Positions 8,889-16,871 of a stretch of 27,844 nt of DNA are shown here, piece by piece (the stretch's first letter is position 1; each line of letters opens with the position of its first letter). Where the stretch lies: the NCBI GenBank assembly GCA_046726435.1, contig JBKPAM010000165.1:1-27844 (forward strand), written 5' to 3'. The notes under the pieces were generated by a model, which was not told the origin of the DNA, ran no database searches, and saw only the letters and a list, made by a program, of their open reading frames with translations. Source of the DNA: AC-32 sp046726435 (GTDB lineage Bacteria > Actinomycetota > Thermoleophilia > Gaiellales > Gaiellaceae). The position numbers and the translations under genes are program-made.

Positions 8889-10405
8889 GAAGCCGCCTCC
8901 CGCACCGCCGCGGCCAGGGCATCGGCGAGACGTTCGATCTCGAGCCGGTGCTCGGTGCCGGCCGCGATCCGCACGAACGGCTCTCCGGAGTCGGCGTCCT
9001 CTGCGGTCAGGTAGATGCGGGTCGTGTCGAAGCCGAAGCTGGATCCGCCGAGCAACGCGACGCGGCGGCGCGCCGCCTCCGCCACCGCCTCTCCGACCAG
9101 GGCGCGCTCCCGCCGCAGCGCAGCGTCCGGGCCGGAGAAGACGATCGAGAGGCAGCCGCCCCGAAACGGCAGCCGCCGTGCGACTGGGGCCCCGGGGTGC
9201 GACGCCAGCCCCGGGTACACGATCTCCACGGCATCCGGGGCCCGCGCGCGGAGACGCTCCGCGAGCAGAAGCGCGTTCCGCTGCAGGCGCTCGAGCCGCC
9301 GCTCGAGTACGGGGCGGTCGGGCCGTGGCAGCGCGTGCACCGAGACGTCGGCGACGTTCGTTCCCAGGTGCTCGCGGTAACGGGACAGGCGCTCGGCGTC
9401 GTCCCGGCGGGCGACGACGATGCCGGCGTTGGCGCGGTCGAGCCCGAACTCCGCGTACTTGAGCAGGCTCTCGAAGACGATCAGGCGTGCGGATTCCGGC
9501 GCAAGCGCGAACGGCCGGCACGAGACCGAGAGGCCGGTGTTGTCGAGGACGAGGCACGTCTCGCTGTCGCCGAGGTGGCGGAGGACACGCGGAAGATCGG
9601 GCACCGGCATCCATTTCGTGTTCGAGAGCGAGTCGAGGAAGAGCGCGCTCGGGCGAACCTCGTCGAGTGCGCCGAGGAGCGAGCCGATGTCGGTCTCGTC
9701 GACGAGCCGCAGGCAGCGCGGCAGCGCCCGCTCGAGCAGCAGGCGGCTCTCGTGATAGAGGCCGGCTCCCGCGAGGACGGGGCCCTCGAGCCTGCCCTCG
9801 AGCTGCAGGAACGAGAGCACGGTCGTGAACGCCGCCATGCCGCAGCTCGTCAGGAGCGCCCGTAGGTCGGGCGGGCCGGCGACCACTGCCCGCAGGTAGC
9901 GGCGCTCGTAGCGCCCGGCGTCGAGGTGCCGGTCGCGCTTGTAGTCGTTCCAGTGCGGGCGGATCCGGCCCTCGTGGCGGCCTGCGCTGGGGGCGAGCGA
10001 GTGCAAGAACGATGGCGACTGCCAGTCCGCCGCGCCGCGCAACGCCGCCGTCAACCCCCGCTCGACGCGAATCAGGTCGGCGAGCGACGCCTTCTCACCG
10101 GCAAGCCGGTCGACGAGCGACCGTGAAGCTTGCGTGTCGGCCGCCGCGCGCAAGGCGACCAGTCGCTCTGCGATCGCGCGGTGGCGCCTGCGGGCGTCCT
10201 CGTTCTGCCGTCGCAGCAGCTCGCGCGTGGGAACGCGCAAGCGCGCCCGAGCGAGCTCGTCGGCGGCCTCGGCGAGCTCAGCCTCGCCACTGCGGGCGAG
10301 GAAGAGCAACTCCTCGAAGTCGGCGCCAAGGTCTGCGAGCGCCTCGTCGAGAAGCGGCTCGCCGGTGGCCTCGTCCGTCTGTGTCGCCGTTGCAGCAGCG
10401 CTCAC
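8885..10405 (-). CDS. Cys/Met metabolism-type PLP-dependent enzyme
   Basis: This is a 506-residue fold-type I PLP enzyme. The first about 125 residues are Ala/Arg/Glu-rich and look helical, an extension not usual in cystathionine synthases or lyases. The catalytic part then shows LLTSCGMAAFTTVLSF (phosphate-binding region), LYHES at about 217-221, LVLDNTG with Asp288 for the pyridine nitrogen, and FESLLKYAEFG with Lys316 as the likely Schiff-base lysine. The family carries out gamma/beta-elimination or replacement on Cys, homocysteine or O-acyl-homoserine type substrates; the substrate here cannot be read off. The start is the GTG at 10405 with GGAG just upstream. It overlaps the MurF-type gene by 4 nt and probably leads a translationally coupled set ending with sbnB. 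Confidence 0.8.
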   Translation of the reverse strand: MSAAATATQTDEATGEPLLDEALADLGADFEELLFLARSGEAELAEAADELARARLRVPTRELLRRQNEDARRRHRAIAERLVALRAAADTQASRSLVDRLAGEKASLADLIRVERGLTAALRGAADWQSPSFLHSLAPSAGRHEGRIRPHWNDYKRDRHLDAGRYERRYLRAVVAGPPDLRALLTSCGMAAFTTVLSFLQLEGRLEGPVLAGAGLYHESRLLLERALPRCLRLVDETDIGSLLGALDEVRPSALFLDSLSNTKWMPVPDLPRVLRHLGDSETCLVLDNTGLSVSCRPFALAPESARLIVFESLLKYAEFGLDRANAGIVVARRDDAERLSRYREHLGTNVADVSVHALPRPDRPVLERRLERLQRNALLLAERLRARAPDAVEIVYPGLASHPGAPVARRLPFRGGCLSIVFSGPDAALRRERALVGEAVAEAARRRVALLGGSSFGFDTTRIYLTAEDADSGEPFVRIAAGTEHRLEIERLADALAAAVREAAS

Positions 10406-10456
10406 GACTCCAATACGCGGGAGCGCCCGTACTGAGTCCCCGGGACCTCCGCCGGC

Positions 10457-11437
10457 TCAGTCGGCTGCGCGCGCCAGTGCCCGCAGGCCGCCTAGTGGAT
10501 CGCCTCCGAGGCGAAGAGCGCTCCAGCTGTCGCCGCGGTCGCGGCTCTCCCAGAGTTGACCGTCGGCGAGGCCGGCGAACAGCCGTCCGTCGGTGGCAAG
10601 GAGCGCGTACGGCATCGCGCGCAGCGGATCCGGCAGCCCGCCCGTGAGCGGCCGCCACGGTTCGCCGTCGCGCCGGCGGTAGATGCGCGCCTGCGGATCG
10701 CGACCGCCGTGGGCAGCGTACGGGCCGGTGCTGGCCGAGACGTACCAGCACTCTGCGTCGTCCGGGTCGACCGTGACCGACCAGGTGTAGTCGCGGTCGC
10801 GGCCCTCGTCGGCCGGCTGCCAGGTCTCGCCGGCGTCGGTGCTGAAGGCGGCACCGCCGCCGCCCGCCTCGTAGGCGCGCCCCGGCACTCGCGGGTGCCA
10901 GGCGAGCGAGTGCACGTCCGGCTGCGCGCCCGGCCGGTGGTCCTGCCAGCTCTCGCCGGCGTCGCTCGAGCGCATCAGGCCGCCGAGCTCGATCCCGACC
11001 AGGAGCAGGTCCGCATCGTGCGGGCTGGGCGCGATCCAGCGCACATGCGACGTCCAGGGCCGCGGCGGGAAGCTCCAGCTCGGCCGCGAAGGCAGCTCGA
11101 GCAGCGCCTCCAGCTCGCGCCAGCTCTCGCCGCGGTCGTCGCTGCGGAAGAGGCGGCTCGGCTCGGTGCCGGCGTAGACCGCCCCATCCGCCGCGCTCAC
11201 CGCGACGGAGAAGACGCCGGCCTCCGGCAGCGCGCAGTCGATCCAGCTCGCGCCGCCGTCGTCCGTCCGTCGGACGCCACCCTCGCGCAGGCCGGCGTAG
11301 ACGGTGTCGGGATCGTTCGGATCGACGGCGAGGCACTGGGCGCCGCTTCCGGGCAGGCACAGCTCGACCGTCCAGGTATCGCCCGATTCCTCGAGCCGGG
11401 CGATCTCGTGACCGGTCGCCGCGTACAACCGCGCCAT
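10457..11437 (-). CDS. BNR/YCF48-like repeat beta-propeller protein
   Basis: This is a 326-residue protein from ATG 11437. It holds repeated Asp-box (BNR) motifs: SGDTWTVE, DDGGASWID, SDDRGESWRELE, SSDAGESWQDH, STDAGETWQP and SRDRGDSWSAL, separated by beta strands such as AVDPNDPDTVYAGL. This is the sialidase/VPS10/YCF48-type propeller. No signal peptide and no sialidase active-site pattern is evident, so it is probably cytoplasmic and non-enzymatic. It ends 51 nt before the PLP-enzyme gene on the same strand, so it may be the first gene of that operon. Its role there is unknown. Confidence 0.8.
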   Translation of the reverse strand: MARLYAATGHEIARLEESGDTWTVELCLPGSGAQCLAVDPNDPDTVYAGLREGGVRRTDDGGASWIDCALPEAGVFSVAVSAADGAVYAGTEPSRLFRSDDRGESWRELEALLELPSRPSWSFPPRPWTSHVRWIAPSPHDADLLLVGIELGGLMRSSDAGESWQDHRPGAQPDVHSLAWHPRVPGRAYEAGGGGAAFSTDAGETWQPADEGRDRDYTWSVTVDPDDAECWYVSASTGPYAAHGGRDPQARIYRRRDGEPWRPLTGGLPDPLRAMPYALLATDGRLFAGLADGQLWESRDRGDSWSALRLGGDPLGGLRALARAAD

Positions 11438-11484
11438 CGCGACAGCCTAGGCGCCCGGGCCAACGCGGTGTCTGACACCGTCGG

Positions 11485-11844
11485 TCAACGGCCGCCCATC
11501 TCCGCCGGGACAACGAACGTCGCAGCCATCGGCTCTTTCACGCGGGCGAGGTCGAAGACCTGAACTTCGTCCTTCCAGAAAACGACCTGGTACCGGCCGC
11601 GGCGGCTGCGAGAGCAGAAGAGGTTTGGGATCCCTCCCTCGTGGCTTGCGACGCAACGAGTTGCCGTCGTCGGGACATGAAGGACGTCGCCTGGGCGGAT
11701 CGTGTAGAGGTGGTGGCCGCTCAGCGAAAGGGTGGTCCTGTCGCGGTCGTCTCGCCAGCCGAAGGTGTAGATGGCGAATCCTGCTATCCCCCCGGCGACC
11801 AGGATCGCGAGCGCCAGGAGCACCGGGTGTCGTTGAAGGTCCAT
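11485..11844 (-). CDS. Small membrane-anchored hypothetical protein
   Basis: This is a 119-residue protein starting at ATG 11844. One N-terminal membrane segment (PVLLALAILVAGGIAGFAIY, about residues 7-26) is followed by an approximately 90-residue outside domain with two cysteines (in TRCVAS and LFCSRS) that could form a disulphide. GGRYQVVFWKD-like strands suggest a small beta domain; IRPGDVLHVP is also notable. I do not recognise the family. It lies between the BNR protein and the PadR regulator on the same strand, 47 and 59 bp away. Confidence 0.7.
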   Translation of the reverse strand: MDLQRHPVLLALAILVAGGIAGFAIYTFGWRDDRDRTTLSLSGHHLYTIRPGDVLHVPTTATRCVASHEGGIPNLFCSRSRRGRYQVVFWKDEVQVFDLARVKEPMAATFVVPAEMGGR

Positions 11845-11903
11845 GAATCCAAGATTCCCTGGTGCGGCCTCTTTTCTTGCACGTCCACCGGTTGTGGCGA
11901 GCC

Positions 11904-12458
11904 TCAGCCCCGGCTCGCTTCCGAAAGGACCGAAGCGAGCGCCTCCTCGGTCTCCTCGATCCAGGCAAGCGTCGCCCGCACGCGCGCGAGGCCGTGGTGG
12001 AGCACGTGGCGTGGAAAGGCGCTCTCGAACCGCGGCGGGCCATCGCGAAGCCCTTCATACCGCTCGAGCCGACGCTCGAGAAAGCGACGATAGGCGCTCA
12101 ACTGGGCTTGGGCCGTGCCGGCCGAGGCGAACTCGCAGAAGAACAGCTTGAGGGGGAAGACGATCCTGCCGTTGGCCGGCTCGTCTTCGACCTCGTCGAG
12201 CCAGCTTCGCAACGCCGCGTGGCCGCTGCTGCTGATGCGGTACAGCGCCTTGTCCGGCCGCCCTTGCTGCTCGACCTCGCGTTTGCGGGCGAGGCCTGCC
12301 GCGACGAGACGGGGCAGCGTCTTGTAGATCTGGCTTCGAGAGGGCGTCCACAGATGCTGCACGCTGTCCTCCGCGACCAGGGCGAGGTCGTACCCCGAGC
12401 GCTCGCCCAACGCGACCAAGCCGAGCACGGCTCCTTCGGTCGTCGACAACGTCTCCAT
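11904..12458 (-). CDS. PadR family transcriptional regulator
   Basis: This is a 184-residue protein; the start is ATG 12458 because METLSTTEGAVLGLVALGE is the typical PadR opening, and the open frame upstream is a shadow of the divergent gene. The N-terminal winged helix runs to about residue 80 (SGYDLALVAEDSVQHLW, SQIYKTLPRLVAAGLARKR, DKALYRISSSGHAAL). The rest matches the alpha-helical dimerisation domain of the virulence-activator-like PadR subgroup (PLKLFFCEFA, YRRFLERRLERYEGLR). PadR proteins usually repress an adjacent gene and are released by a small phenolic or other ligand. It is divergent from the alpha/beta hydrolase across a short AT-rich gap, so it probably controls that gene and itself. 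Confidence 0.88.
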   Translation of the reverse strand: METLSTTEGAVLGLVALGERSGYDLALVAEDSVQHLWTPSRSQIYKTLPRLVAAGLARKREVEQQGRPDKALYRISSSGHAALRSWLDEVEDEPANGRIVFPLKLFFCEFASAGTAQAQLSAYRRFLERRLERYEGLRDGPPRFESAFPRHVLHHGLARVRATLAWIEETEEALASVLSEASRG

Positions 12459-12490
12459 GAGACTATTATTTACGATACTATCGACCCACG
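12459..12490. promoter_or_regulatory. AT-rich divergent promoter/operator region between padR and hydrolase
   Basis: The gap is strikingly AT-rich for this window. It contains ACTAT at 12462-12466 and again at 12477-12481, and on the plus strand TATTAT and GATACT, which resemble -10 elements. The ACTAT copies are direct repeats, 15 bp apart start to start. This is the only space for the padR promoter and the likely hydrolase promoter, so a PadR site here is reasonable inference. Confidence 0.45.
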
Positions 12491-13247
12491 GAAGCTCACC
12501 ATCGTTGCCGGTCTCGTCCTCGTCTCGGTGACTGCCGGCTGCGGCTCGGGGCATAAGGCGACATCCGAGCCCGCCGCGCCGGCGTTGAAGACGGAGTGCG
12601 GTTCCTTCGTCTCGGGTCTCGAGGCTCGGCCGCTCTGGCTCGAGACCTCCGACGGCGTTCGCCTGTATGGCATCCGGGCCGGCGACGGCCCGACGACGGT
12701 CGTGCTCGCGCACCAGGGTCAGTCGAACCTCTGTGACACGCTCGACTACGCGAAGACCTTGCTCGCAGGCGGACTGCGCATCCTTGCCTTCGACTTCCGC
12801 GGCAACGGTCTCTCGCAGCTACCGAGCCACAACCCGCTTGAACTCGGACGCGATCTCGCCGCGGCGGTCGAGCGGGCTCAGGCCGATGGGTCGAAGCATC
12901 TCTTTCTGATCGGCGCCTCGATGGGCGGCGCCGCAGCCGTCCAGAACGGGGCCGGCCTTCCCGTGTCCGGGATCGTGAGCCTTTCCGGGACCCGCCTCTG
13001 GCCCGGTTACGGGATCAACAAACCCGGAGCGCAGGCGCTGAGCGCGCCGCTCCTCTACGTCGGCTCCCGCGACGACTCGCGCGCGCCGTTGCAGGAGGCC
13101 CGCGCGGTGTTCGCCCAAGCGGGCTCACACGACAAACGCATCGTCCTCTACCCCGGCGCGCTTCACGGCTGGCAGCTCGTCGAAGAGACGAAGCCGGGGC
13201 CGAGAACGCGCGCCTTGATCGAGTCCTGGATCAAGGGCCACTCCTGA
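12465..13247 (+). CDS. Lipoprotein-like alpha/beta hydrolase (dienelactone hydrolase-type), start uncertain
   Basis: The mature part is about 250 residues. Near the N-terminus RKLTIVAGLVLVSVTAGC fits a lipoprotein signal with the lipobox Cys in VTAGC. The hydrolase fold shows VVLAHQGQSNLCD (oxyanion strand), LAFDFRGNGLS, the nucleophile elbow GASMGG, LYVGSRDDSRAP with the acid Asp and GALHGWQL with the His. A triad Ser/Asp/His is therefore present. No ATG, GTG or TTG lies in frame between the padR ATG region and the lipobox; ATT 12465 or 12468, or ATC 12480, are the only near-cognate choices, so the start given is a guess. It is probably controlled by the divergent PadR. Substrate unknown. 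Confidence 0.78.
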   Translation: MIYDTIDPRKLTIVAGLVLVSVTAGCGSGHKATSEPAAPALKTECGSFVSGLEARPLWLETSDGVRLYGIRAGDGPTTVVLAHQGQSNLCDTLDYAKTLLAGGLRILAFDFRGNGLSQLPSHNPLELGRDLAAAVERAQADGSKHLFLIGASMGGAAAVQNGAGLPVSGIVSLSGTRLWPGYGINKPGAQALSAPLLYVGSRDDSRAPLQEARAVFAQAGSHDKRIVLYPGALHGWQLVEETKPGPRTRALIESWIKGHS

Positions 13248-13279
13248 GCCTAGGTTGGTCAAAGCAGTATCGTCCCCGC

Positions 13280-13660
13280 GTGGCCGAGCTCGAGGCGATC
13301 GGGATCACGACCGCCGATCTGGCCGCGTCGCTCCGCTTCTACGGCCTGATCGGGGTCGAGGTCCCGCCTCCCGACGAGGAGCACGTGGAGACCCCGGTGC
13401 GCGGCGGGCTAGAGCTGATGTGGGACACGGAGGAGCTGATCAGGCAGATCGAGCCGGACTTGCCGAGCCCGGTTCGTCAGAGGATCGTGCTGGCCTTCGG
13501 CTGTGCAGACCCTGCCGACGTAGACGCGACGTACGCGCGCGTCGTCGACGCCGGGTTCGAGGGTAAGACGGCGCCCTGGGATGCCTTTTGGGGGCAGCGC
13601 TTCGCATACCTGCGCGACCCCGACGGCAACACGGTCGCGCTGTTCGCACCGCTCGGCTAG
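13280..13660 (+). CDS. VOC/glyoxalase-fold protein
   Basis: This is a 126-residue protein from GTG 13280, the usual length for a single vicinal-oxygen-chelate domain pair. It opens with ELEAIGITTADLAASLRFYG, shows LELMWDT in the middle and ends with the hallmark RFAYLRDPDGNTVALFAP. The group includes glyoxalases, dioxygenases and antibiotic-resistance proteins, and the substrate cannot be told from sequence. It follows the hydrolase by 32 nt on the same strand and may be co-transcribed. Its TAG stop overlaps the stop of the convergent glycosidase in the tetramer CTAG. Confidence 0.85.
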   Translation: MAELEAIGITTADLAASLRFYGLIGVEVPPPDEEHVETPVRGGLELMWDTEELIRQIEPDLPSPVRQRIVLAFGCADPADVDATYARVVDAGFEGKTAPWDAFWGQRFAYLRDPDGNTVALFAPLG

Positions 13661-16251
13661 GCCGCGCGGATCGTCAGCGTGTGCACCTCCCCTGGCCTTG
13701 CCCGAACCGTCACCTCGAGACCGCGGTTGGTAAGCCGGGCGTCGTAATGCCTCACGCGCCTACCGTCCAGCCGCACTGATGCGACACGCGCGTCGGAAGG
13801 CAGGGTCGCACCGATCAACAGCTTGGTCACGGGCGTGCGCCGGGCATCGACCACCGTGGTGTAGAAGTCGCCCGAGCGCGAGGCGAACACGCCGCCCGAG
13901 CCGCTGCCGAGGCGGATGTTCGAGCCGGCGACGCTCGGCTGATCCGGCGGCACCTGCGGCACCACCTGGAGCTCGCGGTAGTTCAGGAACGGCCTCACCC
14001 CGAGCTGCTGGTGGATGACCGGCCAAACGGTGCCGTAGTTGCCCCACGCCTGCATCACCATCGAGCGGCAGGTCCAGCAGCGATCGATGTTGGGCGGGAT
14101 GCCCTGACCGGGAGCCACGGTAGGCGTTGAGGGGAAGATCTCCGGCATCGCCCCCGGCTGCTCGTCGGGGGTCCCGCCGGTCCTGGGCTCCGAGAACATC
14201 GTCTCGGCGTTGGCGTCCGTGTAGCGACGCTGCTGGTCGGGGCCGAGCCGGCCGTAGTTGCCCTCGCCGACCGCCTGGATCGAAGTGGTCAGCGAGAAGA
14301 TCTCGAAGTCGCCGTTGCCGTCGGCGCCTCCGCCGCAACCGGTGTGGTAGAGACCGAGGTTTCCGGGCCGATCGCCGCTGTAGCACGAGTTCTCGCGGCC
14401 GGCCAGCGCCCTCGCGCCGTGAGCCGGCGTCGCGAGCCCGGGAGTGGCGGTCGTGTGGCTCGTCAGCTCGGCCTCCATCGGCACCTGGCCGATCCAGTGC
14501 TTCTGGAAGGACTGAACGTTGCCCGGGTCGATCAGAGAATCGGCGTACTGCTGGACCGCCGTGTCCCACCAGCTGCCCTCGAACTGCCGCTCCAGCCTGC
14601 GCGCCAGCCTTGTGGCCCACGACCTCGTCGCTCCGTCGTGCTTCGAGCGCGCCATGTCGGCCAGGTCGTAGAGCGCGCGGATGTAGTAGACGGCGTTGTC
14701 GAGCTTCTCGGGCCCCATGCCGGCCCGCTCCACGTTCCCCGAGCCTTCCGGCCACCCGTCGCGGTCGATGTCCAGGCGGTCGTCGACCGCATGGAGGTTG
14801 CGCTTGGCGAAGTCGTACATCTCGTCGCGGAACCGGTTGTCGCCGGTCCAGCGCCAGACGAGTGCGACCGCGCTCGGGAACTTGATCGTCTCGTCGGTGT
14901 TGAAGTCGTTCGTGCCGTTCGTCTGTGAGTCGTGACCGAACCAGATGGAACCGTCCGAGACGCTCTCGTGCACGACGATTCCCGAGCGGTTGTTGAGGAT
15001 GTCCGAGATGTCGCGCAGCGCGCGCAGGTGATCCTCGGCCGCCTTGAACTGCCCCACGGCCACGGCCGCGAACGCCGTGTACTCGCCGTCGGTGGCGAAG
15101 ATCCAGGGGTAGTCGGGGAGGCCGGCGCCGAACCAGCGCGCATACGCCACGGTGCCCAGCGGAGCCGGGAACTGCTTGCCCTGGTTCGTCCAGCGGATCT
15201 GGAGGTCAGAGGCCGTCTGCGTCAGGTCGGCGAGGTTCTGCTTGCCCCAGTCGACCGCCTGCTGGAGGAGCCGGTCGCCGGGGAGCGACACGCGCGACTG
15301 GTCGGCCAGCCGCTTGCGATCGGCGATCTTGGCTGCCAGCTCGCCGGCCGGATCGCTGAGGGCGCCCTCGAGCTCGTTCCTCGCTTGAGCGATGCTGGCG
15401 CCCTGGGAGCTGCCCTTGTCGGCGCCGGCCGCTGCGACCCACAGAGTCCTGCTGCCGCCGGCCGGAATGCTCAGGCTGTACGAGAGCTCGCCGCCCGTGC
15501 CTCTCCCGAAGGGGCCGTCGTCACAGGCACTCGGCGGCGAGGTGCCGTCATTGCCCGCGCAGACGTTGTTGCCCTGATCCCCGCGGAACGCGCCGCCGGT
15601 GTCGGCAGCGGTGCCCGAGGCCGGCTGCAGGTTGGAGGCCACGAGCGCCGCGTAGTGGTGCACGGGAGCGCCCGGCAGCGCGCCGTCGTCGGTGAACTGA
15701 AGCTCGCCGTTCGCGAAGGAGCCGTGGTCGGGGATGTTGTCGCTCGCGTTGGGGGTCACGCCGCTGAAGCCCCACGGATAAGCGCCCATCAGCTCCGAGT
15801 GGGCATCCACCAGCACCGTCACCGTTCTCGCCGCGCCGGGGTTTGCCATTCGGAGACCGAACAGGACGGCGCGGTTGGCGTCCGGCGCGAAGTCGACGCG
15901 CTCCACCTGAAGACCACCGACGTCGGGGAACTGGAAGTGCGTATAGCCCCAGCCGCTCGAGAAGGTCGTCGCCGGAGGCACCCACTGGCCGTCGATCCCG
16001 AACCAGATGCCGTCCAGCACCTTCAGGGGCGGCGCCCAGACGCCACCCATCTCACCGGTCGTATGCCAGCCGTTCGCGTAGAAGCGACCGTCCGCGAATC
16101 CCTCCACGTATGAACGCTGCCCCGCCGCCACCTCGCGACGGTCCTGCAGCCGACTGGTCACGGAAAGCTGTTGCGTCGCCGCCTGCGCCGCGCCCACGGC
16201 GAGCAGCGCGGCCACGATCCCCATTGCCACGAGACGCTCGATGCGCATCAC
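13657..16251 (-). CDS. Secreted six-hairpin glycosidase (GH15/GH63-like)
   Basis: This is an 864-residue protein with a signal peptide (RLVAMGIVAALLAVGAAQAA). The ATG at 16248 or the GTG at 16251 is the start, after GGGGGTGG. Residues about 30-310 form a beta-rich N-terminal domain (SYVEGFADGRFYANGW, FGIDGQWVPP). Residues about 330-760 look like an (alpha/alpha)6 barrel: YARWFGAGLPDYPWIFATDGEY, GSIWFGHDSQTNGTND, TDETIKFP and DRDGWPEGSGNVE, which match amylo-glucosidase/trehalase-type GH15/GH63 barrels, with acidic residues in DGEY and WPEG as candidate catalysts. The last about 90 residues are a beta domain. It should cleave an extracellular glucan or similar glycan; substrate unknown. Confidence 0.82.
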   Translation of the reverse strand: MMRIERLVAMGIVAALLAVGAAQAATQQLSVTSRLQDRREVAAGQRSYVEGFADGRFYANGWHTTGEMGGVWAPPLKVLDGIWFGIDGQWVPPATTFSSGWGYTHFQFPDVGGLQVERVDFAPDANRAVLFGLRMANPGAARTVTVLVDAHSELMGAYPWGFSGVTPNASDNIPDHGSFANGELQFTDDGALPGAPVHHYAALVASNLQPASGTAADTGGAFRGDQGNNVCAGNDGTSPPSACDDGPFGRGTGGELSYSLSIPAGGSRTLWVAAAGADKGSSQGASIAQARNELEGALSDPAGELAAKIADRKRLADQSRVSLPGDRLLQQAVDWGKQNLADLTQTASDLQIRWTNQGKQFPAPLGTVAYARWFGAGLPDYPWIFATDGEYTAFAAVAVGQFKAAEDHLRALRDISDILNNRSGIVVHESVSDGSIWFGHDSQTNGTNDFNTDETIKFPSAVALVWRWTGDNRFRDEMYDFAKRNLHAVDDRLDIDRDGWPEGSGNVERAGMGPEKLDNAVYYIRALYDLADMARSKHDGATRSWATRLARRLERQFEGSWWDTAVQQYADSLIDPGNVQSFQKHWIGQVPMEAELTSHTTATPGLATPAHGARALAGRENSCYSGDRPGNLGLYHTGCGGGADGNGDFEIFSLTTSIQAVGEGNYGRLGPDQQRRYTDANAETMFSEPRTGGTPDEQPGAMPEIFPSTPTVAPGQGIPPNIDRCWTCRSMVMQAWGNYGTVWPVIHQQLGVRPFLNYRELQVVPQVPPDQPSVAGSNIRLGSGSGGVFASRSGDFYTTVVDARRTPVTKLLIGATLPSDARVASVRLDGRRVRHYDARLTNRGLEVTVRARPGEVHTLTIRAA

Positions 16252-16300
16252 ACCACCCCCACTAGCTCAGCGTTCGCGTACCCACGTTGCCATTCTTAAA

Positions 16301-16317
16301 CCCTCGACGTCCGAGGG
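16301..16317 (-). terminator. Hairpin with short T run after merR
   Basis: The 6-bp stem CCCTCG/CGAGGG closes a 5-nt loop. Read on the minus strand it is followed by TTTAAG and lies 47 bp after the merR stop. The T tract is short, so termination would be weak. Confidence 0.4.
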
Positions 16318-16363
16318 CCGCGACGACCCGTGGGAGGGCTCGCCGACGCGGCTCTGATTCGCC

Positions 16364-16798
16364 TCAGACGGGGGTGAGCTCGCGCCGGGGGAGCGGGCTC
16401 GGCTCTTCGAAGAGCGGGCAGTCGTCGAGCGTCGGGCAGACGCAGTGCGACGCGGCCTCCAGCCACGCGCGGACAAGCTCAGCCCGCTCGATCAGCGCCT
16501 GCAGCTCCGGCAGCTTGCGCTCGGCGACTTCTCTCAGGCGCTCGATCGCCTCTGCACCGTGCTCGGGCGCCTCGAGCAGCAGTCGGACCTCGTCCAGCGT
16601 CAGACCGGCACGCTGGGCGGTGTCGATGACGGCGAGCGTATTTACGATCGAGGGCTCGTAACGCCGGCGGCCACCGATGCGGACGGGCCGGGCGATGAGG
16701 CCAATCGACTCGTAGTACCGAATCGACGACGCCGTCCTGCCCGCCCGACGGGCGATCTCACCGATCGTGAGCAGCTCGGCTGAGGAGTCCGTTTGCAT
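16364..16798 (-). CDS. MerR family regulator with CxCx5C tail
   Basis: This is a 144-residue protein from ATG 16798. The winged helix-turn-helix is clear (LLTIGEIARRAG, SSIRYYESIGL, GRRRYEPSIVNTLAVIDTAQ, GLTLDEVRLLL), followed by the long dimerisation helix. The tail reads SHCVCPTLDDCPLF with Cys119, Cys121 and Cys127. This matches the last three cysteines of the SoxR iron-sulphur motif, with the first Cys absent and His118 present, so metal, Fe-S or thiol sensing is plausible. MerR proteins twist an over-spaced promoter into activity. The gene is divergent from a small Cys-Cys protein across a palindrome. The longer frame upstream of the ATG is a shadow. Confidence 0.88.
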   Translation of the reverse strand: MQTDSSAELLTIGEIARRAGRTASSIRYYESIGLIARPVRIGGRRRYEPSIVNTLAVIDTAQRAGLTLDEVRLLLEAPEHGAEAIERLREVAERKLPELQALIERAELVRAWLEAASHCVCPTLDDCPLFEEPSPLPRRELTPV

Positions 16799-16802
16799 CG
16801 GC

Positions 16803-16828
16803 CTTGACTTAAAGCCGACTTTAACAAG
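16803..16828. promoter_or_regulatory. MerR-type operator/promoter palindrome
   Basis: TTAAAG (16809-16814) and CTTTAA (16819-16824) form a perfect inverted repeat around CCGA, flanked by CTTG (16803-16806) and CAAG (16825-16828). A plus-strand -35-like TTGACT sits at 16804-16809. The position between merR and its divergent neighbour and the layout match MerR operators. A clear -10 for the plus strand is not obvious. Confidence 0.65.
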
Positions 16829-16871
16829 CACCATGCCTTGTGCTCTAGCAGCACCGATCGAGGAGGACGCA

